Below are positions 1 to 5,778 of a stretch of DNA of 7,249 nucleotides, piece by piece. The first letter of the stretch is position 1, and each line of letters opens with the position of its first letter. The position numbers and the translations under genes are program-made. The notes beneath the pieces were generated by a model, which made no database searches, was not told the origin of the DNA, and saw nothing but the letters and a program-made list of their open reading frames with translations. The DNA comes from Caulobacter sp. B11 (GTDB lineage: Bacteria; Pseudomonadota; Alphaproteobacteria; Caulobacterales; Caulobacteraceae). The stretch is from positions 1 through 7,249 of the forward strand of contig NZ_PEGG01000091.1 of the NCBI RefSeq assembly GCF_002737765.1, given 5' to 3'.

Positions 1-130
1 CCCTCCCACGGGCGGCGGTCCTCAAGGCAGACCGCCGCCACGGGGCTAGCAAGCCGGAAGGTGCTGGCAGGCTAACGCAAACTGATCTCCGCTTTGGCCC
101 CCTAGGGTGAGGCCAACCGGGGAGGGACCA
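1..130. other. Gene-free left flank, unidentified
   Basis: No convincing coding region is visible. One minus-strand frame stays open but has no start and reads as proline/arginine-rich filler. The stretch is rich in short inverted repeats: 11-20 with 30-39, and TTGGCC (94-99) with GGCCAA (111-116) enclosing the palindrome CCCTAGGG. It ends exactly where the IS6-type end begins at 131. It could be the edge of another mobile element or a structured RNA, but it matches no RNA family that I recognise (checked by eye against RNase P RNA, tmRNA and SRP RNA). Confidence 0.4.
11..39. repeat. Perfect 10-bp stem hairpin
   Basis: GGCGGCGGTC (11-20) is exactly complementary to GACCGCCGCC (30-39) around a 9-base loop. 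Neither strand has a T-run after the stem, so it is not a standard intrinsic terminator. Its role is unknown. Confidence 0.7.
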
Positions 131-288
131 GGTGGTGTCAGTCCAACGCTAACCCGTCTCAGCGAACGTGCCGCAAACCCAAACCCGACCGGCCTTTAGG
201 CCATGACTGCGCGCCACTCGGCCAAGGCGGCCGAGCGTCTTTGCTTGAAAATGTCGCGGCTGACGAGATGGCGCTCCTGATTGAAGTG
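131..288 (-). mobile_element. IS6-family insertion sequence remnant (one end)
   Basis: The sequence from 131 matches 4892 onward base for base except for 8 differences in 156 bp (131-286), or about 95% identity. It begins with the same terminal sequence (GGTGGTGTCAGTCCAA) that pairs with the opposite end of the right-hand element. Only the end carrying the transposase C-terminus is left; the rest is missing beyond about 288, where the kinase gene begins. The 8 bases outside the end (123-130, AGGGACCA) match neither flank of the right-hand element, so no target duplication survives. It has the same orientation as the copy at 4892-5712. Confidence 0.85.
196..288 (-). pseudogene. IS6-family transposase, C-terminal 30 codons only
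   Basis: Read on the minus strand, the fragment begins HFNQERHLVSRDIFKQRR and ends AEWRAVMA followed by TAA (196-198). This is the typical C-terminus of IS6-family DDE transposases from alphaproteobacteria. The frame is intact and the residues look less eroded than in the right-hand copy, which has NPLNQ where this one has HFNQ. About 200 N-terminal codons, including all catalytic residues, are absent. The break is immediately 3' of the neighbouring hybrid kinase's stop codon. No function is expected. Confidence 0.85.
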
Positions 289-289
289 C

Positions 290-2254
290 TTAGCCAATCA
301 TTTGCTGCGCCGCGTGTCCGGCCATGGCCTTGTTGATTGCCTGTAAAAGCTCGACGATATTGATGGGCTTGGTCACGACATCATCAACGCCGGCAGCCAG
401 ATACTCTGAGACCTGATGCGACATCGCGTTAGCCGTTAGCGCGACAATCGGCGTCTGCAAACGCCCGGATGCCGCCTCCTCGGTCCGGATGATCCGGGTC
501 GCCGCAGTCCCGCAAAGTTCGGGCATTTGAATATCCATCAGGATGACGTCGAAATCCTGCGCCGACCAAGCCTCGACGGCCTGACGGCCATTATTGACGA
601 TGACCGGGTCGATTCCCACTTGGTGAAGCAACGTCTTGAGCACAAGTTGATTGGTAGGATTGTCTTCCGCGACGAGCAATCGAATGGCCTGATCCGGCGC
701 CAACATCGGCGGCGAGGGTAATTGGTCTGGGACAGAATTGGCGGCCTCATGGTTGCCGATACGTCGCAAGGGCAGGCTGACGGTAAAGGTCGATCCCGCG
801 CCGATCTCACTGTGGACTTCGATCCCACCGCCCATCGCCTCCGCGAGATGGCGGCTGATCACCAAGCCCAAACCCGTGCCGCCAAAACGGCGGGTCGTCG
901 AGGAGTCTGCCTGCTGGAAGGGTGAGAACAGACGCTTGACGTTCTCTGACGTCATGCCGATGCCGGTGTCGACGACCTGAAGCCTCATAATTCCTGACTG
1001 GTAGGTCGCCGTGACCCTAACCTCGCCACTCTCGGTGAACTTCACGGCGTTGGAGATAAGATTGTAGAGAATCTGCCGCAGTCGCGTCGGGTCGCCAGCA
1101 TATAAGCCAATCGCGGCACTCGTATCGAGGGCGAAGGACAGGCCCTTCTTGTTGGCTATGGCCGTAAACGTCGCCTGGGCGCCCTGCAAAATCTCACCCA
1201 AGCTGAATTCGATCTCCTCGAGATCGAGCCGGCCGGCTTCGATCTTTGACAGATCGAGAACATCATTGAGGATTGCGAGTAACGCTTCTCCCGAATGGCG
1301 GATCACGTCGAGGCGGTTGGCCTGGATATCGGAGAGGTCATCGCGCGCCATAGCCTGGGCCATGCCCAGCACCCCGTTCAGCGGCGTGCGAATTTCGTGG
1401 CTCATTGTGGCCAGGAAGGCGCTCTTAGCGGCGTTGGCCGCCTCTGCAGACGCCATGGCCGACGCCATGGCGTCTGCAGCACGTCTTTGAGCTGTGACGT
1501 CCTGGATCGCTCCGATGAGGCGCAGCGGCTGGCCTTGGGGATCCTGGACCAGCTCGGCGGTGAAGTCGCCCCAGATCTCCGCGCCATCCAAGCGGTTGAT
1601 CGGGCATTCCAACCGAAACGGTTCCCCCGTTTTTCGGTAGGCGCGCCACCGAGCCTTGGCCCGCTCGTGATAGTCCGGACGAACGCCCCACCAAATATCG
1701 GCCGCGAGATCATCATAGGTCACAGGGCGGTCAAAAAAGGCCTCCTCAATCCCGGCCTTGAACAAGGTTCCAGCCCTGTAGTCCACTTCGTACACGTATA
1801 GGGCCGCGCTCTGCAGTGCGATCCGCAACCGTTCCTCCGACCTCACGACCCTGTCGACCGAGCGTCGGCGTACCGTCACGTCTCGAAGGATCGTGGTGAA
1901 CACTAGGCCTTCGGCCGTGGAAACCTTTGAAAGGGACGCCTCAATGAGGAATTCCTCCCCACTCTTGCGCAAACCGAAGATCTGACCGCGCTCGCTCATC
2001 GATTTGCTGGTCACCGCACCGGCGGCGAACCCGGCGACATGACCCGCATGCAAACCGCGAAAGCGCCCCGGGATCAGGCGCTCGACTGACTGGCCGACGA
2101 TCTCTTCACTGCTGTAGCCAAAGATGGCCTCGGCCCCGGCGCTGAACATCAAAATTCTTGCGGCGACATCGGTGACGATGACCGCTTCTGACGTTATCGC
2201 GAATACGCCCTTGAGCACCTCGGCGTGCAACAGGTTCCCGGCGTCGACTACCAT
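290..2254 (-). CDS. Soluble PAS-PAS hybrid histidine kinase with C-terminal receiver
   Basis: This is a cytoplasmic sensor kinase expected to autophosphorylate on histidine and pass the phosphate to its own receiver, then probably to a separate HPt or regulator. Residues 13-128 form a PAS domain resembling that of FixL ([16 protein letters not shown], then [12 protein letters not shown] with H69). Residues 140-256 form a second PAS of the PAS_3 type, ending GAIQDVTAQ. An Ala/Met-rich helical linker follows (257-278). The HisKA domain has H286 in [11 protein letters not shown]. The ATPase domain has its N box around N398/N402, DTGIGM at 429-434 and GGTGLGL at 458-464. The receiver (about 524-642) has D531, phosphoacceptor D574 (LMDIQMP), T607 and K629, all intact. 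There are no membrane segments and no HPt domain. The ATG is the only start after the preceding in-frame stop; GGGGTG lies about 8 bases upstream. The TAA stop sits one base from the IS6 remnant. The gene lies 178 bp downstream of the chemoreceptor and may be co-transcribed with it. The hybrid kinase call is very secure; the stimulus is inferred. Confidence 0.95.
   Translation of the reverse strand: MVVDAGNLLHAEVLKGVFAITSEAVIVTDVAARILMFSAGAEAIFGYSSEEIVGQSVERLIPGRFRGLHAGHVAGFAAGAVTSKSMSERGQIFGLRKSGEEFLIEASLSKVSTAEGLVFTTILRDVTVRRRSVDRVVRSEERLRIALQSAALYVYEVDYRAGTLFKAGIEEAFFDRPVTYDDLAADIWWGVRPDYHERAKARWRAYRKTGEPFRLECPINRLDGAEIWGDFTAELVQDPQGQPLRLIGAIQDVTAQRRAADAMASAMASAEAANAAKSAFLATMSHEIRTPLNGVLGMAQAMARDDLSDIQANRLDVIRHSGEALLAILNDVLDLSKIEAGRLDLEEIEFSLGEILQGAQATFTAIANKKGLSFALDTSAAIGLYAGDPTRLRQILYNLISNAVKFTESGEVRVTATYQSGIMRLQVVDTGIGMTSENVKRLFSPFQQADSSTTRRFGGTGLGLVISRHLAEAMGGGIEVHSEIGAGSTFTVSLPLRRIGNHEAANSVPDQLPSPPMLAPDQAIRLLVAEDNPTNQLVLKTLLHQVGIDPVIVNNGRQAVEAWSAQDFDVILMDIQMPELCGTAATRIIRTEEAASGRLQTPIVALTANAMSHQVSEYLAAGVDDVVTKPINIVELLQAINKAMAGHAAQQMIG
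1444..1479. repeat. Perfect 16-bp inverted repeat inside the hybrid kinase gene
   Basis: CTGCAGACGCCATGGC (1444-1459) and its exact complement GCCATGGCGTCTGCAG (1464-1479) flank a 4-base spacer CGAC. The same bases also contain an 11-bp direct repeat, GACGCCATGGC, at 1449 and 1461. It encodes the [12 protein letters not shown] linker between the second PAS domain and HisKA, so a very stable mRNA hairpin would form in mid-gene. Confidence 0.9.
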
Positions 2255-2426
2255 CCTGGCGTCACCCCGATGACGAGGCCGCGCTCGCGATCACCACCGA
2301 CCGACCTCGGCGCCATGCGATGCTTCCGGCCCCTGCATGCTGTCATGATGGGCTTTTCGTTTTCCCAACGGGCGGGGCCGGTCATCGATCAAAAGGCCTC
2401 TTGGGTGTAGTGTCAGGGCGTTGACT

Positions 2427-2444
2427 GGCCGCTCAAGCGCGGCC
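2427..2444 (-). other. Short hairpin spanning the chemoreceptor stop codon
   Basis: On the minus strand GGCCGC-GCTTGA-GCGGCC forms a perfect 6-bp stem with a 6-base loop that includes the TGA stop of the chemoreceptor. No T-run follows, so it is a poor intrinsic terminator. It could modestly affect read-through into the kinase gene, but it may be chance in GC-rich sequence. The rest of 2255-2432 shows no gene or clear promoter. Confidence 0.3.
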
Positions 2445-3953
2445 GTGGCGAGCTAGTCGAGTGGCGGGGAGAGGCGCGGACACGACTGAGGGGGCGTTGG
2501 CGGTCACCTTGAAGCCAATGATCAGTTCAGCCAGATCGGCCGTGTCGCTCTTCAGCGAATGGGTGGCTGCGGTGGACTGCTCGACCATCGCGGCGTTCTG
2601 CTGCACGACCTGATCCATCTGGTTGATCGCCTGATTGACCTCGGCCAAACCCGTCGCCTGCTCATGGGCCGAAGCCGAAATTTCCGAGACGAGACTATCA
2701 ATCTCGCCGACCTTGTTCATGATCGACCGCAGGGATTGTCCTGTTTCGCCGACCAGACCGACGCCTTCCTTGACCTGATCGGACGAGGCGGAGATCAGGG
2801 CTTTTATCTCTTTCGCGGCGGTCGCCGACCGCTGAGCCAACGCCCGGACCTCTTGAGCGACGACCGCAAAGCCACGCCCCGCGTCGCCGGCGCGCGCCGC
2901 CTCGACCCCCGCGTTAAGGGCCAGCAGGTTGGTCTGGAAGGCGATCTCATCGATGACGCCAATGATCTGGGTGATTTCTTGCGATGAGGTTTCGATCGCG
3001 CCCATGGCCGTCACGGCCCGCGACACCACCTGGCCGGAGCGCACCGCCTCGTCCTTGGTGATGGCGATCGCGTCGCTGGCCTTTCGCGCGCCCGACGCCG
3101 TCGTCTTGACCGTGGCGGTGATCTCGTCCAGCGCCGCGGCGGTTTCTTCCAGGCTGGCGGCTTGCTGTTCCGTCCGCCGAGAGAGGTCATCGGAGGCCCG
3201 GGCGATTTCGTCGGTGCCGGCGGCTATGCCGGCGACATTGCTGGCCACCACCGTTATGGTTTGCTGCAATTGGCTGATCGCCAAGTTGAAATCGTCACGC
3301 AGCTTTCGGTATTCCTCCGGCATGTCGCTCGACATCCGGAAGGTGAGATCGCCAGCGGCCAAGGCCGCCATGCCTTCGCCAACCCGCTCGACGACATTGG
3401 CGCGCTCCGCCGCCAGCACCGTGGCTTCGGCGCTTTTGCGGGCGGCCTCGGCGGCTTCGAGATAGACGGAAATGGCGTAATCCATGTCCAGAAGCGTCGC
3501 CTTGGCCAGCGCGCCGAGTTCTCCGGCGACTTGAGTCACGTCAGCCCCTTTGGCCGCCCCGAATCGAGCCTTTGGCCACCGGGCCTCCAGCACCTTGCCG
3601 ATCAACGCTTCCAGCAGAATGGCGTAGCCGCCAATGTACCACCGGGGCTCTAGCCCGATCCGCGCATGGACCTCGCCGACCTTGGTGACCGCGGCCACAT
3701 AGGTCTGATCGAACTGACCGCTTGAGATGGTTTCCCAGTGGGCGAGCTGCCGGTTCTTGGCGCTGTCGACCCGCTCCGGATTAGCGAAAAAAGCCCGGGT
3801 CTGCGGAAATGTTTGAACCTGAACGTAGAACAGGTCCATCGCGTCCGGCAATGCACCCATGATGATGGGTTTGATGGCGCGGATGTTCCGCTGCGCGTCC
3901 GAATTCAGCTGCATGAAGCTGAGTCGTTCACCGATTGAGTCAGAAGCGGGCAT
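2433..3953 (-). CDS. Soluble globin-coupled methyl-accepting chemotaxis protein (HemAT-like)
   Basis: This is an aerotaxis-type chemoreceptor expected to bind heme in an N-terminal globin and signal through CheA/CheW. Residues about 10-165 are a protoglobin-type sensor. [16 protein letters not shown] (95-110) contains the expected proximal heme ligand H96 and matches the HemAT pattern H-x-x-I-G-x-E-x-x-W-Y. Y43 in LFYVQ is a candidate distal tyrosine. A HAMP-like segment follows (about 188-232, [15 protein letters not shown]). The methyl-accepting coiled coil covers about 240-480, with the conserved tip [20 protein letters not shown] at 334-353 and [18 protein letters not shown] after it. No transmembrane helix or signal peptide is present, so the protein should form cytoplasmic arrays. 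There is no CheR-docking pentapeptide at the C-terminus, which ends ARHGRA. The ATG start is supported by TGGAG 7 bases upstream. No che genes are in the window, so the signalling partners must lie elsewhere. Other GCS proteins sense CO or NO, so the ligand is inferred. Confidence 0.95.
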   Translation of the reverse strand: MPASDSIGERLSFMQLNSDAQRNIRAIKPIIMGALPDAMDLFYVQVQTFPQTRAFFANPERVDSAKNRQLAHWETISSGQFDQTYVAAVTKVGEVHARIGLEPRWYIGGYAILLEALIGKVLEARWPKARFGAAKGADVTQVAGELGALAKATLLDMDYAISVYLEAAEAARKSAEATVLAAERANVVERVGEGMAALAAGDLTFRMSSDMPEEYRKLRDDFNLAISQLQQTITVVASNVAGIAAGTDEIARASDDLSRRTEQQAASLEETAAALDEITATVKTTASGARKASDAIAITKDEAVRSGQVVSRAVTAMGAIETSSQEITQIIGVIDEIAFQTNLLALNAGVEAARAGDAGRGFAVVAQEVRALAQRSATAAKEIKALISASSDQVKEGVGLVGETGQSLRSIMNKVGEIDSLVSEISASAHEQATGLAEVNQAINQMDQVVQQNAAMVEQSTAATHSLKSDTADLAELIIGFKVTANAPSVVSAPLPATRLARHGRA

Positions 3954-3960
3954 CGCGAAT

Positions 3961-3965
3961 CTCCA
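3961..3965 (-). promoter_or_regulatory. Ribosome binding site of the globin chemoreceptor
   Basis: TGGAG on the minus strand lies 7 bases before the ATG at 3953, which supports that start. Eight bases further upstream, CACCC-TGC-GGGTG (3973-3985) could form a small leader hairpin. Confidence 0.6.
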
Positions 3966-4023
3966 AGGATAACACCCTGCGGGTGGGGCGGGCGGCTTCC
4001 TATTTACACGCGCCGGCGCACCC

Positions 4024-4063
4024 TTCAGGTCCTCAAAAGACGACTTGAATCATCCGACCTGAA
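4024..4063. repeat. 8-bp inverted repeat, candidate operator
   Basis: TTCAGGTC (4024-4031) and GACCTGAA (4056-4063) are perfect inverted copies separated by 24 bp. They lie 71-110 bp upstream of the chemoreceptor start, a plausible place for a dimeric regulator site or a leader structure. Confidence 0.5.
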
Positions 4064-4089
4064 CAATACAATCCAATTTTGATTAATGG

Positions 4090-4112
4090 GGTGTAAATTA
4101 TAATAATACACC
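4090..4112. repeat. AT-centred inverted repeat over the TATAAT motif
   Basis: GGTGTA (4090-4095) and TACACC (4107-4112) are perfect inverted arms 23 bp end to end around an AT-only core that contains TATAAT on both strands. A protein bound here would cover a possible -10 element, which suggests an operator shared by the divergent genes. Confidence 0.5.
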
Positions 4113-4203
4113 ATCTTTAGCCATGCGGATAGTCAAGTGGCTATTGCGTTTCCTGCGCCAAATGCAAATTTTGTCTTAGATTTACAAGCGGGTGGGTGGA
4201 GTC

Positions 4204-4238
4204 TAAATTGTGGCAACCCCGCTCTCTCATAAATTGTG
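4204..4238. repeat. 9-bp direct repeat upstream of the LuxR-type gene
   Basis: TAAATTGTG occurs at 4204-4212 and again at 4230-4238, 26 bp apart start to start, with the second copy ending 10 bp before the GTG start. It may be a regulator site or chance in AT-rich sequence. Confidence 0.35.
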
Positions 4239-4248
4239 ATTTAGAACC

Positions 4249-4857
4249 GTGTTGCGAGATATACGCGTCAAAATTGTAAGCGAGCAGCCCTTATGCAGGG
4301 GAGCCTTTGCTGCACTGATACAGGCGGAGTTCCAGATCCAAAGCGTGGATGCGGTCGAAACGTTCGCGCAATTGGACGACCCCGCAGACGGCGCTCCAGC
4401 CGACCTTTTGTTGCTGGACCTGCCGGCATCGGTTGATCCCGAGGCGTGGTTTGCCTCAACGGTGCAGATCGACGCCGGAGCCAAGGTTCTCATAGCGCCC
4501 GAGCGCAACTTAGCCTTGGCTCGACTAGCCCATGCGCATGGCTTTCGCGCCCTGATCCCAAAGACGACGGAGGCCCCATTGATTGTCGCCGTCTTGATGG
4601 TGGTTCTGGCGGGTGGTGAATATTTCCCGTGTTTCGAAGACGCTAACGCGACACCGACGCCTTTGCCCCGCAAACTCGCCAATAGCCTGACCGATCGTCA
4701 GGTTGCGGTGCTTTGTGAGCTCAGCCTGGGCAGAACGAACAAGGAAATCGCGGTGACCTTGGGTATTTCAGTTGCGACCGTAAAGCTCGACATCCAAGCG
4801 ATACTCAACGCGACCGGCGCGCGCAACCGCACAGAGGCGACTAGTCATCTGAGATAG
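4249..4857 (+). CDS. LuxR/NarL-type response regulator with degenerate receiver
   Basis: This is a predicted DNA-binding transcription regulator of 202 residues. Residues 1-128 have the receiver fold pattern, with the candidate phosphoacceptor D57 in DLLLLDLPAS and K105 in ALIPK. The usual paired acidic residues are replaced by S11-E12 (IVSEQPL), and the Thr/Ser switch position reads A83 (VLIAPE). Residues 147-202 form a LuxR-type helix-turn-helix (LTDRQVAVLCELSLGRTNKE, then IAVTLGISVATVKLDI, ending ARNRTEATSHLR). The start is GTG at 4249: an in-frame stop at 4237-4239 rules out anything longer except within a few codons. TTG at 4252 is the alternative, and no good ribosome site is visible. 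It is transcribed divergently from the chemoreceptor and is the only regulator inside the IS6-flanked segment, so it may act with the hybrid kinase. It may be phosphorylated weakly or not at all. Codon use near the start is less GC-biased than in its neighbours. Confidence 0.88.
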   Translation: MLRDIRVKIVSEQPLCRGAFAALIQAEFQIQSVDAVETFAQLDDPADGAPADLLLLDLPASVDPEAWFASTVQIDAGAKVLIAPERNLALARLAHAHGFRALIPKTTEAPLIVAVLMVVLAGGEYFPCFEDANATPTPLPRKLANSLTDRQVAVLCELSLGRTNKEIAVTLGISVATVKLDIQAILNATGARNRTEATSHLR

Positions 4858-4891
4858 TTGGGCCCGAGTGATGCGCCGTAGGAAATATTTT

Positions 4892-4907
4892 GGTGGTGTC
4901 AGTCCAA
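4892..4907. repeat. IS6-family terminal inverted repeat, left end
   Basis: GGTGGTGTCAGTCCAA is identical to 131-146 in the left remnant and matches the other end of this element at 12 of 16 positions. Confidence 0.75.
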
Positions 4908-4956
4908 CGCTAACCCGTTTCAGCGAACGTGCCGCAAACCCAAACCCGACTGGCCT

Positions 4957-5659
4957 TTAGGCCGTGACGGCGCGCCACTCGGCCAAGGCGGCTGAGCGTC
5001 TTTGCTTGAAAATGTCGCGGATGACGAGGTGGCGCTCCTGATTCAAGGGGTTATGGATAGTGGCCTGTACAGATCTGCGCTTCTTTGAAGTGTTCCCATC
5101 CTCCGGAATTTCAGCATCGCCCGTTCTCGTCGCCTGAACGGCTGGTGCGAGGTCTCGGCCCTGTTGGTCTTCCAGCGACCGGTCTCCTGAATTCCTGGCG
5201 CGCCCAGCGCCTTCAGCGCGGCTCCGTATGATCGCAGGCCCTCAGTGACGATCGTCTCAGGCCGGCCGTGTCGCTTGATAATGCTCTTGATGAATATGAG
5301 CGCGGCGGTCTTGTCGCGGCGTTTGCTGACAAAGGGTTCCAGGACTTCGCCGTCGTGGTCCACCGCGCGCCAGGGTCGTACTTCTGGCCATTTATCTTCA
5401 CGTAGACCTCGTCGAGGTGCCACCGCCGTTAAGTGAACTGGCGCATGTGATGCACCCTCTTGCGACGGATCTCGGCAGGCGAAACATCGGGCTTAAACCG
5501 GTTCGACCACAGCCGAACCGTCTCATGACAAATGCCGATGCCGCGCTCGAACACCAGGTCCTCCACCCTCCGCAGCGACAGCGGGTAGCGCACGTACATT
5601 ATGACCACGAGGCGGATCACCTCCGGCGAGCTGTCGAAATATCGGAATGGGCTTTTCAT
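4957..5659 (-). pseudogene. IS6-family DDE transposase, broken by nonsense and frameshifts
   Basis: The ancestral gene would be about 234 codons, the family norm. It starts MKSPFRYFDSSPEVIRLV at 5659, the classic IS6 N-terminus. Damage seen, in order of translation: codon 77 is TAA (5429-5431), directly before RRWHLDEVYVKING in the same frame; one base is missing within 5373-5383, just before WRAVDHDGEV; and a net +2 shift lies within 5066-5085, after MGTLQ. The frame then resumes to end AALAEWRAVTA. The summed length of 703 bp fits 702 minus 1 plus 2. Of the DDE triad, the first D (HLDE) and the final E (NRAETSH) are present, but the second lies in TEGLRSYG where relatives have TDGLRSYG. It cannot make an active protein. 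Confidence 0.9.
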
Positions 5660-5696
5660 CGCCCGGCGCTAGCGGCTCAAAACGGGGTCCGCAAAT

Positions 5697-5712
5697 TTGG
5701 GCTGACAAAGCC
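5697..5712. repeat. IS6-family terminal inverted repeat, right end
   Basis: Read inward on the minus strand it is GGCTTTGTCAGCCCAA, with TGTCAG-CCAA shared with the left end. It lies 38 bp upstream of the transposase ATG, the normal distance for the family. Confidence 0.7.
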
Positions 5713-5778
5713 GTCAGCGGGGCTGCGAGGCGCAAGGCCGAGCGGCTCTATGCCGGGCTTACCCAAATCGTCTTGATG

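Larger units (their letters stand above)
3954..4248. promoter_or_regulatory. AT-rich divergent promoter region between chemoreceptor and LuxR-type gene
   Basis: This 295-bp gap has no gene but must hold the promoters of both divergent genes. Its middle (about 4060-4260) is far richer in A and T than the flanking genes. A perfect TATAAT occurs on both strands around 4097-4104, but no well-spaced -35 accompanies either (TTGATT at 4079-4084 leaves only 14 bp). TTAA-N7-TAAA at 4083-4097 is one base from a CtrA-type site, which would suit a motility gene in Caulobacterales, but this is weak. The inverted and direct repeats listed separately are candidate operators. Confidence 0.6.
4892..5712 (-). 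mobile_element. IS6-family insertion sequence, near full length but inactive
   Basis: The element is about 821 bp, within the usual IS6-family size, and holds a single transposase reading frame on the minus strand. Its ends are imperfect inverted repeats: GGTGGTGTCAGTCCAA from 4892 and, read inward from 5712, GGCTTTGTCAGCCCAA (12 of 16 identical). The adjoining 8-mers AATATTTT (4884-4891) and GTCAGCGG (5713-5720) do not match, so the usual 8-bp target duplication is absent. That is compatible with arrival or rearrangement through cointegration, or with old age. It lies 34 bp after the LuxR-type gene and 66 bp beyond the end of the sensor kinase gene. The same family end recurs at 131-288 in the same orientation. 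Confidence 0.88.

Noticed and set aside
11..39. Intrinsic terminator
   Set aside because: The stem is strong, but no T-run follows it on either strand.
1295..1801. 168-codon open frame on the plus strand
   Set aside because: It lies wholly antisense to the hybrid kinase, whose domains are intact, and its product has no recognisable pattern. Such shadow frames are expected in GC-rich DNA.
2929..3465. 178-codon open frame on the plus strand
   Set aside because: It is antisense to the conserved signalling domain of the chemoreceptor. The serine/alanine-rich composition mirrors the codons opposite.
4227..4682. 151-codon open frame on the minus strand
   Set aside because: It is antisense to the LuxR-type regulator, whose receiver and helix-turn-helix are clear. 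No ribosome site or known motif is visible.
5043..5423. 126-residue protein starting MAPRRGLRED as a stand-alone gene
   Set aside because: From WRAVDHDGEV onward it is the middle of an IS6 transposase. The start is an artefact of the frameshift at 5373-5383.
5423..5431. Frameshift between MRQFT and RRWHLDE in the transposase
   Set aside because: The two parts are in the same frame (5659 and 5425 differ by a multiple of three). The interruption is an in-frame TAA, not a frameshift.
4884..5720. Target-site duplication of the IS6-family element
   Set aside because: The flanking 8-mers AATATTTT and GTCAGCGG do not match, and neither matches AGGGACCA beside the left remnant.
5713..5778. Terminator after the sensor kinase
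   Set aside because: Only 4-bp self-complementary pieces (GCCG-CT-CGGC) are present and no T-run follows on the minus strand.
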